Source: CAZKUR01 sp964556005
GTDB taxonomy: Bacteria > Bacteroidota > Ignavibacteria > Ignavibacteriales > Ignavibacteriaceae
Direction of reading: 5' to 3'
NCBI GenBank assembly: GCA_964556005.1
Contig: CAZKUR010000001.1
Coordinates: forward strand, 1-64,000
Length of the DNA: 64,000 bases
The notes under the pieces were generated by a model. That model made no database searches. It was not told the DNA's origin and worked only from the letters and a program-made list of their open reading frames with translations. A program made the position numbers and the translations under genes. This document shows, piece after piece, positions 43,190 through 51,807 of this stretch. Position 1 is the first letter of the stretch, and every line of letters starts with the position of its first letter.

Positions 43190-43814
43190 TTATGTAAGCA
43201 AGCTGCTCTTTTAAATTTTTCATAATTCTTGAGTGTACCTGTGAAACTCTTGAAACAGTGATACTCAGTATTTGGGCAATTTCCTGGTAATTCAAATTTT
43301 CATAGTAGTACAAGCTTAATATTAATCTGTCTCTTTCGGGCAATTTTGTAATCGTCTCTTTTAATATATCTATGGTTTCATTTTTTTCTACTTCTTCTTC
43401 AGGCGAGTCATAATCGCCTTCGATGGTATCCGAAAGGGTAAAATTCTCTTCATCATCCATGCTTTGGTCAAGTGAAACGTTATTAATATAAGTTTCTTCC
43501 GGCTGGTTGATCGAATTGATAATTATTTTTTTCTTTTGAAGCTTTCTTAATTCATCTATAATTTTTCCCCTAATTCTTAGAATAGCATAAGTTTCGAATT
43601 TAGTTCCGTAATCCGGGTCGAACCTATCGACGGCTTCGTTCAACCCTTCGATACCGAATTGAAAGTAGTCCCTTTCATCAAGAATATCGAAGTTGGCAAT
43701 CTTTGAATTGTGAATTACATAATGAACTAACTTCACATAATTAAGAATTATCTCTTTTTTAAGATTTAAATCATGCGATGATTTATATTCATGCCATAAC
43801 TGTGATGTAGTCAT
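43182..43814 (-). CDS. fliA: Flagellar sigma factor FliA/SigD (short form)
   Basis: The 210 residues carry sigma region 2 (about 22-92: DERDYFQFGIEGLNEAVDRFDPDYGTKFETYAILRIRGKIIDELR) and region 4 (about 148-203: LPERDRLILSLYYYENLNYQEIAQILSITVSRVSQVHSRIM). This is the FliA/WhiG/SigD pattern, with REIDELR-type GKIIDELRKLQ and ending SRVSQVHSR. Between them are only about 55 acidic, low-complexity residues (DDEENFTLSDTIEGDYDSPEEE) in place of the usual region 3. It should direct RNA polymerase to late flagellar promoters. Its position after flhG fits Bacillus sigD. Confidence 0.9.
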   Translation of the reverse strand: MTTSQLWHEYKSSHDLNLKKEIILNYVKLVHYVIHNSKIANFDILDERDYFQFGIEGLNEAVDRFDPDYGTKFETYAILRIRGKIIDELRKLQKKKIIINSINQPEETYINNVSLDQSMDDEENFTLSDTIEGDYDSPEEEVEKNETIDILKETITKLPERDRLILSLYYYENLNYQEIAQILSITVSRVSQVHSRIMKNLKEQLAYINA

Positions 43815-43848
43815 AATGTTTAATTCCTACTGGAAAATTTATTAAGTA

Positions 43849-44043
43849 TTAATCGTCATCAAGATCGATTCTATTTGCAAGTTTTATGAACAATATTGAA
43901 ATCAAGCTTAAGGCGGTAACAATACTGACGAAAAAGACGAACGACCTAATAAGAACAAGTTCAAATGGAAACCCTAATCTTGCGTAATAAATCAGCGATA
44001 GAAAAAAGATTAAAAGCCCTATTTGAATTATGATTTTTTGCAT
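43849..44043 (-). CDS. Small two-span membrane protein in the flagellar operon
   Basis: The 64 residues contain two hydrophobic stretches (about 4-21 and 31-54) joined by a short loop, and an acidic end (NRIDLDDD). I recognise no family. It lies between flhG and fliA on the same strand, 34 bases from fliA and 109 bases after flhG, so it is probably expressed with them. Placement between the placement regulators FlhF/FlhG and the sigma factor is suggestive, but no role can be given. Confidence 0.5.
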   Translation of the reverse strand: MQKIIIQIGLLIFFLSLIYYARLGFPFELVLIRSFVFFVSIVTALSLISILFIKLANRIDLDDD

Positions 44044-44152
44044 ATTCTACCGGTAAAAATCAAATGTTATACCAAAGAATAATATTTTGGGGAGCTTTTG
44101 AAATATGTGAAAATTGACAAAAAACAAAGAAAATTTATTTTGAAAGGGAAGC

Positions 44153-44980
44153 TTAATGCGGAATATTAGCCATCTGAGTGATTTCAAGTATTCCGCGGGA
44201 AATATTGAAAATTTCGGACGCAGCAGTTGAATCCGGTGAAAATTGAAGCAGCAGTTCCTGGTTATTTATTGAGTTTGAAACAAGAGTATCGTAACTAATA
44301 AACCCCAATAATTCTATGGCGTCATTTAAAAAATGATTTGCCGCGGTATTTAAATTATTATATGCTTCCATTCCGTCCTGATCATTACGAATTTTATTTA
44401 TTACTGAAAGTTTCTTTCCCCGGTACTGAAGCTTATTTAAAAATTTCAGCATCACGTATGAATCGATAACTGATGTAGGTTCAGGGGTTGAAATAAAAAT
44501 ATTTAATGAGCAAGCGCTTAAAAATTCAAATTGATATTTATTCCCGCCGGATGGAAAATCAAAAATGATTAAATCATATCCATCGCTTATCGAATTCAAA
44601 TTTTTTATTAACGTGCTTAAGATACCGCGATCAAATTCAAATGAACTTTCATAATCCGGATTTCCAAATACGATATCTAAATTACCATTATAAGAAGTTA
44701 TGACTTCCTTAAATAAATGCCTTCCGGCAAATGAATCGTTGATGGATTTTTGTGGTATTTTATTGAACAAAAAATTCAAGTTGGCAAAATTCAAGTCCAT
44801 ATCTATCAAGAGAATTTTATTATTTAATTTCGATAATGCATAGGCTATATTTGCCGATAAAAATGTTTTGCCTGTCCCCCCCTTCCCAGATGAAACAGCA
44901 ACAAAATTATTATATGCAGATCTCTTATGAGAAAGCTCTAAGCTTTTTAATTCTTTAAGTCTGTCTGCCTGGCCGGTCAT
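44153..44980 (-). CDS. flhG: Flagellum number regulator FlhG (MinD-like ATPase)
   Basis: The 275 residues form a MinD/ParA-type ATPase: deviant Walker A in SSGKGGTGKTFLSANIAYAL (32-39), then LIDMDLNFANLNFLF, and a DYLIIFDFPSG-like switch segment with VISTPEPTSVIDSY. The N-terminus GQADRLKEL fits the DQAxxLRxL element by which FlhG proteins stimulate the FlhF GTPase. FlhG sets the number of flagella in concert with FlhF, encoded just before it (four-base overlap, ATGA). A C-terminal amphipathic membrane helix is not obvious in the last residues. Confidence 0.93.
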   Translation of the reverse strand: MTGQADRLKELKSLELSHKRSAYNNFVAVSSGKGGTGKTFLSANIAYALSKLNNKILLIDMDLNFANLNFLFNKIPQKSINDSFAGRHLFKEVITSYNGNLDIVFGNPDYESSFEFDRGILSTLIKNLNSISDGYDLIIFDFPSGGNKYQFEFLSACSLNIFISTPEPTSVIDSYVMLKFLNKLQYRGKKLSVINKIRNDQDGMEAYNNLNTAANHFLNDAIELLGFISYDTLVSNSINNQELLLQFSPDSTAASEIFNISRGILEITQMANIPH

Positions 44981-46119
44981 TTGGCAGCTTTCCCGGAATA
45001 GATCATTTTTGCAATGAATTCCGGATCGGCGGCAATAATATCATCGGGAATTACCTGGCCGTTTGAAAGAAATATTACGGGATAATTATAATTTGTTACA
45101 ACATTTAGGAGGTTTCCGAACACTGCAGCTTCATCTATTTTTGTGAATATCAAAGAGTTGTAATTAAAGATGCCGAATTTTTCTACAGCATCTTGCAGCG
45201 TCCTCGTAGTGTGTGTCGAACTAAGAACTAAAAAAGTTTTGTCGACGTGAACTTTATCAAGAAATTTTTTTGTAGTTTCAAGATGCGTGCGATCTTTTTG
45301 ACTTCTGCCTGCGGTATCGATAAAAATTAAATCTTTATCTTTAAATTTATTTACCAGGCCGGACATATCTTCCGGTTCATAAGCAACAAGCATTTCTATA
45401 TTACTTATATCGGAAAATATTTTGAGCTGATCGATTGCACCAAGTCTATATGTATCGATAGAGATTAAACCAACCTTAATATTATTTAATATTTTGGCAA
45501 TAACCGCGAGCTTTGCAATGCATGTCGTCTTTCCTACCCCTGTAGGCCCAACAAGGCTAACAATTTGTGCTTTTTTACCTTTGAATAATTCGAAATTTCC
45601 TGTGGGAATCATTGACGAAATACTGGAAATTACATAACTGTCGAGGTTATCCGGCTTCAATAATTTATCATAACCTTTTAGCTGCTTTATTACATTTTTG
45701 ATAATCGATTTATTAACTTCCCTGTAACTCAATACATCGGCTATTTCATCGAGTTCCGTATCTAAAGAAAAATTATCAGGCTTCTTAAGTAATTCTTCAA
45801 TTCCCGATTCAAAATTTTTTGAAGGCCGGGAATATGAATTCATGTTTCTTTGCTTCGAATAAATTTTTTCTTTTAATAAGGCAAGTTCCTCTTCAAATTT
45901 GCGTTCTTCCGCAGGCTTATTTGAGAGGATTTCATGCCTGTTCGATTTTAAATTTATGTTATCGATTCCGGCAGTTATTTCAAACATTTTACGCTTGCCG
46001 GAACTATTATCGCCGACTATCATTCTCGAGCCGAGGATAATAGCTTCATCTCCGAGTTCGGATTTCATTTGAACGGTAGCATCCTTTAATGTCGGAGCAA
46101 CAAATTTTTTAATTTGCAT
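44977..46119 (-). CDS. flhF: Flagellar SRP-type GTPase FlhF
   Basis: The 380 residues start with the FlhF B domain (MQIKKFVAPTLKDATVQMKSELGDEAIILGSR), followed by a flexible basic middle and an NG GTPase. The P-loop is GPTGVGKTT (191-199), with DTYRLGAIDQL, the DTAGRSQKD switch and TKIDEA for guanine recognition. FlhF localises the first basal-body parts to the cell pole in many bacteria. It overlaps flhA by 11 bases and flhG by four, so all three are coupled. The typical order flhA-flhF-flhG is kept. Confidence 0.95.
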   Translation of the reverse strand: MQIKKFVAPTLKDATVQMKSELGDEAIILGSRMIVGDNSSGKRKMFEITAGIDNINLKSNRHEILSNKPAEERKFEEELALLKEKIYSKQRNMNSYSRPSKNFESGIEELLKKPDNFSLDTELDEIADVLSYREVNKSIIKNVIKQLKGYDKLLKPDNLDSYVISSISSMIPTGNFELFKGKKAQIVSLVGPTGVGKTTCIAKLAVIAKILNNIKVGLISIDTYRLGAIDQLKIFSDISNIEMLVAYEPEDMSGLVNKFKDKDLIFIDTAGRSQKDRTHLETTKKFLDKVHVDKTFLVLSSTHTTRTLQDAVEKFGIFNYNSLIFTKIDEAAVFGNLLNVVTNYNYPVIFLSNGQVIPDDIIAADPEFIAKMIYSGKAAK

Positions 46120-48157
46120 AGTTTAGTTCCAGTTTATCGATGAATTCAACCTCAACCTGTGAAGGTAATTCAGAATAAGATAAGACAGCCACATCAGGGA
46201 AGCTTGTATTTACTAGCCTGTAAAAATACAGCCGGATGGTTGCAGAAGTTACAAACACCGGCGGGAAACCCAGCTTTCTAAAATTATCCATTATTTTTTC
46301 TATCAGCATGTTAAGCTCTTTAAGTATCTTCGGATTAAGCCCAAGATTTAAATTCGGCTCTTTTTGGTTTTGAAGAGATTTTGTAATCATCCCTTCCAAA
46401 TTTTGACCGATTGAGGCGCAGTGAATTATATTGTTTGAATCTTTGTAAAGATTTGCAATTGTGTAGCCAATCGAATGCCTGACATATTCAGTTAAAACAT
46501 CGATGTTTTTGGTTACTTTTGAATAATCAATCAGCGCTTCTAAAATTTGGACAAGATCTTTGACCGGGATTAATTCCCTCAACAGGTTCTGTAAAACTTT
46601 TTGTATAGTACCGAGCGGAAGAATATCCGGACTGATGTCTTCAATGACTGCAGGATATTCTTTTTTCAGGTTTTCCAGCAATTGTTTTACAGCCTGTCTT
46701 GTAAGTACTTTGTCGAAATTTTTCTTTAGTGTTTCCTGCAAGTGTGTTGAAAGAACCGATACGGCATCTACAACCGTGAATTCCATCAGTTCCGCTTTTT
46801 CTTTTTCTTCGGCTGAAATCCAGTAAGACGGAAGATTGAATGCCGGATCGAATGTTGAAATTCCGCCTGGGTTCTCTGCAATATTTCCCGGGTTCATAGC
46901 AAGGAACCTATCAGGATATATATCATAAGATGCTATTACGTTACCTTTAATTTTTATAATATACTCATTTGGATTTAACTGTAAATTATCGCGTACCCTG
47001 ACAGGTGGAATTAATATTCCGTATTCAAGTGCAATAAATTTTCTTGTAGATGAAATCTTCTGGAATAAATTTCCGCCCTGTTTTTCATCGACAAGGGAAA
47101 TTAAGCCGTATCCAATTTCTATTTCAATCGGATCGACTTGCAGATATTGTTCTACAGTTTCTTCTACCGGGGCGGCTTCAACTTCAAGTTCTTCGGTTTG
47201 TTTTGCAGTTTTTAATTTTTTATTGCTTGCATATGAACCGGTTCCGAGAATAATTCCCAAAGAAATAAAAGGAATCGTCGGCATCCCCGGAACAAGAGCA
47301 AATAAGAAAATTGCAGCAGCTACCGATCCGAGTACTCTTGGATTAGACAGCAACTGTTTTTTCAACTGGATATCAAGCGATGAACCGCTTGCGCTTCGTG
47401 TTACAACCAGGCCTGCGGCAGTAGCTATTAAAAGAGCAGGAATCTGCGATACTAATCCGTCACCGATTGTTAGTATAGTATAATTTCTTAATGCATCGGA
47501 AAAGCTCATTCCTTTTTCAAGAACTCCAATAATGAAACCGCCGATAATGTTGATGGCATTTATAAGTAATCCTGCAATTGCATCTCCTTTTACAAATTTA
47601 CTTGCACCGTCCATCGCTCCGTAAAACTCGGCTTCCCTTGAAATTGAATCTCTTCTTTGTCTTGCTTCCTTTTCATTTATAAGGCCGGCATTTAAATCCG
47701 CATCGATTGCCATTTGCTTACCGGGCATTGCATCCAGTGTGAACCTTGCGGCAACTTCCGAAATTCTTCCCGAGCCTTTTACAATCACTATAAATTGAAT
47801 TATAACAAGGATTATGAATATTATAAAACCGACAACATAATTTCCGCTGACTACGAATGTTCCGAAACTTTGAATGATTTTTCCTGCATTCCCCTGAATA
47901 AGTATAAGTCTTGTTGAACTTATGTTTAATGAAAGTCTGAATAGAGTTAGAACAAGAAGCAGCCCTGGAAATATCGAGATATCGAGAGGAGATTGAATGT
48001 AAAGAGAAACTATTAAAATTAATACCGCACAGCTAATATTTATGGCTAGGAAAAAATCCAGCAATCCCGGGCTTAGCGGGATTAGCATCAATCCTAAAAT
48101 AAATATAAGGCCTAATGCTAAAAATATATCTGTATTTTTTCCGAAACTTTTTATCAT
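46109..48157 (-). CDS. flhA: Flagellar export gate protein FlhA
   Basis: The 682 residues are a complete FlhA. The N-terminal half has about eight membrane spans, with the FHIPEP-type signature (GNYVVGFIIFIILVIIQFIVIVKG) and EVAARFTLDAMPGKQMAIDADLNAG. The C-terminal half is cytoplasmic (from about 340), with EIEIGYGLISLVDE and a FlhA-C domain that docks export chaperones. FlhA forms a ring of nine below the FliPQR gate. It starts one base after the flhB stop. Confidence 0.97.
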   Translation of the reverse strand: MIKSFGKNTDIFLALGLIFILGLMLIPLSPGLLDFFLAINISCAVLILIVSLYIQSPLDISIFPGLLLVLTLFRLSLNISSTRLILIQGNAGKIIQSFGTFVVSGNYVVGFIIFIILVIIQFIVIVKGSGRISEVAARFTLDAMPGKQMAIDADLNAGLINEKEARQRRDSISREAEFYGAMDGASKFVKGDAIAGLLINAINIIGGFIIGVLEKGMSFSDALRNYTILTIGDGLVSQIPALLIATAAGLVVTRSASGSSLDIQLKKQLLSNPRVLGSVAAAIFLFALVPGMPTIPFISLGIILGTGSYASNKKLKTAKQTEELEVEAAPVEETVEQYLQVDPIEIEIGYGLISLVDEKQGGNLFQKISSTRKFIALEYGILIPPVRVRDNLQLNPNEYIIKIKGNVIASYDIYPDRFLAMNPGNIAENPGGISTFDPAFNLPSYWISAEEKEKAELMEFTVVDAVSVLSTHLQETLKKNFDKVLTRQAVKQLLENLKKEYPAVIEDISPDILPLGTIQKVLQNLLRELIPVKDLVQILEALIDYSKVTKNIDVLTEYVRHSIGYTIANLYKDSNNIIHCASIGQNLEGMITKSLQNQKEPNLNLGLNPKILKELNMLIEKIMDNFRKLGFPPVFVTSATIRLYFYRLVNTSFPDVAVLSYSELPSQVEVEFIDKLELNYAN

Positions 48158-49240
48158 TTAAACGATAGATTTCTTTTTCTTATTCTTAAGTTGATAAATA
48201 TACGCCAATACTTGTGCCACAGCTTTAAACAATTTCTCAGGCACATAATCGCCAATGTCGCAATACTTATACAAAGCTCTTGCCAGTTCCCTGTCTTCGT
48301 AGAGCGGGATATTATTTTTTGCTGCCTCTTCTTTAATTTTTTGGGCTAAAGCATCAACTCCTTTAGCAACTACTTTTGGTGCAGAATCTTTTGTCATCTC
48401 ATATTTTAAAGCAACCGCAAAGTGAGTGGGGTTTGTAATTACAACATCTGCTTTCGGAATATCGTGCATCATTCGGTTTTTCGACATCATTATTTGAATC
48501 CGCCTGATTCGCGATTTTACATGAGGATCACCTTCACTTTGTTTGTGTTCTTCCTTTATTTCTTCTTTCGTCATCATCATGTCTTTTTTAAACGAATGCT
48601 TTTGATAAACGAAATCGGCAGCAGCTAATACTGAATAAATAAGCGCTAATTTCCACGTTAAATTAAAAGTAGCCTCCATCATGTATTTTACTATTTCTCC
48701 GACACTTAAAGTTACAAGCGAAGCAGTATCTATTATTGTGTTACTTAAAATGAGATAAACCGATAAGCTTACTATGATAAGCTTAACAAGCGACTTGATT
48801 AACTCTACTAAAGATTTCGACGAGAAAAGAACTTTTTTAATTCCGTTTATTACATTGAATTTTTCCATCTTCGGCATCAAAGCTTCAGGGCTTAGCTTGA
48901 AACCGACCTGTGCGAAACCTGCAATAATGCTTATAACGACTAACCCGAGGAAAAACGGAATAAATGCAAAAAAGACGCTCAAGCATATCTCTATCATAAA
49001 TTGCTGAACCACCTGAACGTTTAATTGTAACGTATCAAGCGAACTAAAAATTTTTATGGTAAACGATGCAAAATGTTCAGATATGTTATGTTGGCTAAAA
49101 TAAAGCAGCATCAAGCCTGAACTGAAAACAAGCAGAGAATTGATTTCCATACTTTTGGCAACCTGCCCTTTTTTCCGTGCATCGGATAATTTCTTTGGAG
49201 TTGGCTGCTCGGTCTTTTCTTGTTTGTCTACATCTGCCAT
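48158..49240 (-). CDS. flhB: Flagellar export switch protein FlhB
   Basis: The 360 residues start KTEQPTPKKLSDARKKGQVAKS, the typical basic N-terminus, followed by four membrane spans and the cytoplasmic domain. The autocleavage site NPTH is intact at 270-273 in VITNPTHFAVAL, so the export switch from rod/hook to filament substrates should work. C-terminal EDRELARALYKYCDIGDYVPEKLFKAVAQVLAYIY is conserved. The gene lies three bases after fliR and directly before flhA. Confidence 0.97.
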   Translation of the reverse strand: MADVDKQEKTEQPTPKKLSDARKKGQVAKSMEINSLLVFSSGLMLLYFSQHNISEHFASFTIKIFSSLDTLQLNVQVVQQFMIEICLSVFFAFIPFFLGLVVISIIAGFAQVGFKLSPEALMPKMEKFNVINGIKKVLFSSKSLVELIKSLVKLIIVSLSVYLILSNTIIDTASLVTLSVGEIVKYMMEATFNLTWKLALIYSVLAAADFVYQKHSFKKDMMMTKEEIKEEHKQSEGDPHVKSRIRRIQIMMSKNRMMHDIPKADVVITNPTHFAVALKYEMTKDSAPKVVAKGVDALAQKIKEEAAKNNIPLYEDRELARALYKYCDIGDYVPEKLFKAVAQVLAYIYQLKNKKKKSIV

Positions 49241-49242
49241 AA

Positions 49243-50019
49243 TTACATGCTAAAAGCTTTTAAAAGTTCGGTAAGGCTTCCTTCAAATGACTGTAATAAA
49301 TTTCTTATAACCATAATCATTATAGGTGTCGTCGAAACAAGCAGCATAAACCCGATTGCGAGCGTTAACGGCTGGACCATAAAAAACACCTGAATTTGAG
49401 GGATTACCCTGGCAATAATTCCTTCCGCAATGTTTATTAAAAAAAATGAGATGAGAATCGGCGATGCGATTTTAACTGCAATTATAAATACTGCAGCCGA
49501 ATATTTTATCAATAACTGGTAAACGGATTCATTGATTACAAATTTTCCGAGAGGAATAATTTTAAATGAATAAGCCAATCCCCTAATTAAAAATTGTGGC
49601 CCGTCAATGACAATAAATACCATTAGCGCACCCAGTATAAGTGCCTGGCCGATTACATTTGTCTGTGAACTATCGAGCGGATTTAAAACCTGGGATATAT
49701 TAAGTTCCATATTAAAGCCGATTAAATCCCCGGCAAAATTAATTCCATAAAAAACCAGGTTAAGGCTGTACCCGATAATCAACCCGGTTATAACTTCTTT
49801 AACCGCATTTGTTGATAACCACCATAATGAAACTTCAACATGCGGAGGTGAGCTTTGCTGAACAAAAAACAAAATATAAGCAGTTATAAAAGCAAAAAAT
49901 ATTTTAACAAGAATTGGAATCGAAGCATGGTTGAAAAAAGGAGCTGATAAAAAAGCGGAGAGAATCCTAAAAAAAATTAAAAGAACAATAATAAAATCTA
50001 TAATAAAAACATTATTCAT
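49243..50019 (-). CDS. fliR: Flagellar export gate protein FliR
   Basis: The 258-residue membrane protein has six to seven hydrophobic segments with family features: RILSAFLSAPFF near the N-terminus, EVITGLIIGYSLNLVFYGINFAGDLIGFNMEL, and a late PQIQVFFMVQPLTLAIGF. FliR with FliP and FliQ forms the helical core of the export gate. The start overlaps fliQ by four bases. Length matches the family (about 260). Confidence 0.95.
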   Translation of the reverse strand: MNNVFIIDFIIVLLIFFRILSAFLSAPFFNHASIPILVKIFFAFITAYILFFVQQSSPPHVEVSLWWLSTNAVKEVITGLIIGYSLNLVFYGINFAGDLIGFNMELNISQVLNPLDSSQTNVIGQALILGALMVFIVIDGPQFLIRGLAYSFKIIPLGKFVINESVYQLLIKYSAAVFIIAVKIASPILISFFLINIAEGIIARVIPQIQVFFMVQPLTLAIGFMLLVSTTPIMIMVIRNLLQSFEGSLTELLKAFSM

Positions 50020-50285
50020 TTAAGCAAGCCGATAAACATAGTCATGAGCTTATTCGTAAATGTAATTAATTTATCCATCATCCAGGGAAGCATGAATATA
50101 ATTCCCACTGCTGTTGCTATAATTTTCGGTACGAAAGTCAGCGTCATTTCCTGGATGGAAGTAGCCGCCTGGAATATTGAAATTATAATTCCAACTACTA
50201 ATGAGATCCCCATTATCGGCAGTAGTATAAGAAAAGCAGTATAAAATGCATCTTTAAGAACTTCTATAACAATTTGTTCAGTCAT
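50016..50285 (-). CDS. fliQ: Flagellar export gate protein FliQ
   Basis: The 89 residues form the usual two-span hairpin: LKDAFYTAFLILLPIMGISLVVGIIISIFQAATSIQEMTLTFVPKIIATAVGIIF. The FQAxTSIQExTLxFxPK segment is the family signature. Four copies wrap the FliP ring in known gates. It lies one base downstream of fliP and overlaps fliR by four bases. Confidence 0.96.
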   Translation of the reverse strand: MTEQIVIEVLKDAFYTAFLILLPIMGISLVVGIIISIFQAATSIQEMTLTFVPKIIATAVGIIFMLPWMMDKLITFTNKLMTMFIGLLK

Positions 50286-51044
50286 CTAAGCAAAACTCCT
50301 TATTAATGATCCTACAATTAAATGCCACCCGTCGACGAGAACGAACAGCAGAATTTTAAATGGCAGTGAAACAAGCATCGGCGGAACCATCATCATACCC
50401 ATAGACATAAGAATACTCGACACAATCATGTCTATCATCAGGAACGGAATGAATAAAAAGAACCCGATTATAAAACCTGCTCTCAATTCGCTTAATGCAA
50501 ATGCAGGCACTAGAATGTATGTCGGAAGTTCTGTTTTATCATTCGGTCTTTGTAAATTCGCTAATTGAATGAAGAGTTCAAGGTCTTCATCCCTTACATT
50601 CTTAAACATGAACGCTCTAATCGGTTCTATCCCCTTATCGTAAGCTTCCTGCACTTTTATTTTTCCGTCCATCAACGGCTTTAAAGCAACATCGTTAACC
50701 TTGCCCCAAGTTGGAGCCATAATAAAAAATGTAATAAATAAAGCGATGCCTGAAAGCAATTGACTCGGCGGCATGCTCTCTGTCCCAAGTGCGCTTTTTA
50801 GAAAATGAAAGACTATGATTATTCTCAGGTATGATGTCGTCATTATTAACAATGACGGTGCTAAAGCCAGTACCGTCATCAGCAACAAAATTTGAAGAGT
50901 AACTGATATATCCTGCGAATTATTCGAGGCGCCGAGGCTTATCCCGATTTTCGGGAGCGGAACTGTCGGGTTTGATTGCGCAAAGGCTAAACCGGAAAAG
51001 ATAATAATGAATAAAATAAAATTTAGGGTAAATAACTTTTTCAT
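50286..51044 (-). CDS. fliP: Flagellar export gate protein FliP
   Basis: The 252 residues have a cleavable signal sequence (ending near FAQS), then the core: LQILLLMTVLALAPSLLIMTTSYLRIIIVFHFLKSALGTESMPPSQLLSGIALFITFFIMAP, then ELRAGFIIGFFLFIPFLMIDMIVSSILMSMGMMMVPP and KILLFVLVDGW. These are the textbook FliP blocks. Five FliP subunits form the centre of the export channel. The gene overlaps fliO by four bases. Confidence 0.97.
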   Translation of the reverse strand: MKKLFTLNFILFIIIFSGLAFAQSNPTVPLPKIGISLGASNNSQDISVTLQILLLMTVLALAPSLLIMTTSYLRIIIVFHFLKSALGTESMPPSQLLSGIALFITFFIMAPTWGKVNDVALKPLMDGKIKVQEAYDKGIEPIRAFMFKNVRDEDLELFIQLANLQRPNDKTELPTYILVPAFALSELRAGFIIGFFLFIPFLMIDMIVSSILMSMGMMMVPPMLVSLPFKILLFVLVDGWHLIVGSLIRSFA

Positions 51045-51385
51045 TTAAGGTTCAGGTTCTTCTTAAGTAGTTGCACAAAATTTTGTCCGACCGATGAATT
51101 ATTATGGACTTCCGGTACCGGCGGAGTATCATCATCAAATTCTTTAAGCATATTTATCGAATGTTCGCTTACACCGAGAACTAAAAGTTTATCCTTAATT
51201 TTTACAACCGTTATAAATTTCTTAGGCATTATCATCTTGGTGCTAACAACGCTACATTTCACTAAGTTGTTTTCTTTTTTCCCCATCTTAAAGCCTGACT
51301 TTTTTACATAATAAAGTAATGCGTAAAGCAGGAATACGAGTAAGAGAATCGGCAAAAGAGCTTTAATAATATCGAAGAATGACAT
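51041..51385 (-). CDS. fliO: FliO-type flagellar export assembly protein
   Basis: The 114-residue protein has one N-terminal membrane span (about 9-27) followed by a basic cytoplasmic domain (CSVVSTKMIMPKKFITVVKIKDKLLVLGVSEHSINML). The KxLxLLGVxxxxIxxL segment is typical of FliO/FliZ. FliO helps assemble the FliP ring and is poorly conserved, so the call relies on this motif and on its place between fliN and fliP. Confidence 0.85.
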   Translation of the reverse strand: MSFFDIIKALLPILLLVFLLYALLYYVKKSGFKMGKKENNLVKCSVVSTKMIMPKKFITVVKIKDKLLVLGVSEHSINMLKEFDDDTPPVPEVHNNSSVGQNFVQLLKKNLNLK

Positions 51386-51387
51386 TA

Positions 51388-51801
51388 TTAAATTCCTTTT
51401 AGTCGGTTTTGGACTTCATTCAAATTTGTTATTCTTATACCGAAATGTTTATCAATAACTACAACTTCTCCTTCGGCAATTTTTCGGTTATTCACATATA
51501 CGTCGACCGGTTCGCTTGCCATCTTTTCAAGTTCGATTACATAACCTCTTTCAAGTTCAAGTATTTCCTTTATCATCATCTGTGTACGTCCCAATTCAAT
51601 GTAAACATTCATCTGAAGATCTTTGAGGAATTCAAATTTTTTCGGCGAAAATTCTTTATTAGAATGCTGTTCGTCGAAGTCATCGAAGTCCGCAATATTA
51701 ACTTTCTGCTTGCTGGTATCTGCTGCTGTCTTAGCAGCTTCGCTGCCCTGTTCTGAAGTTTCGACACTGGGAGTTTTTTCTATTGTTTTATTTTCTTCCA
51801 T
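51388..51801 (-). CDS. fliN: Flagellar motor switch protein FliN
   Basis: The 137 residues have an acidic, variable N-terminal part (1-60) and a single SpoA domain (about 60-135: LKDLQMNVYIELGRTQMMIKEILELERGYVIELEKMASEPVDVYVNNRKIAEGEVVVIDKHFGIRI). This is the C-ring base subunit that, with FliM, binds FliH and the switch. It starts six bases after the fliM stop. No CheC-like phosphatase domain (as in FliY of Bacillus) is present. Confidence 0.95.
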   Translation of the reverse strand: MEENKTIEKTPSVETSEQGSEAAKTAADTSKQKVNIADFDDFDEQHSNKEFSPKKFEFLKDLQMNVYIELGRTQMMIKEILELERGYVIELEKMASEPVDVYVNNRKIAEGEVVVIDKHFGIRITNLNEVQNRLKGI

Positions 51802-51807
51802 TGATGT

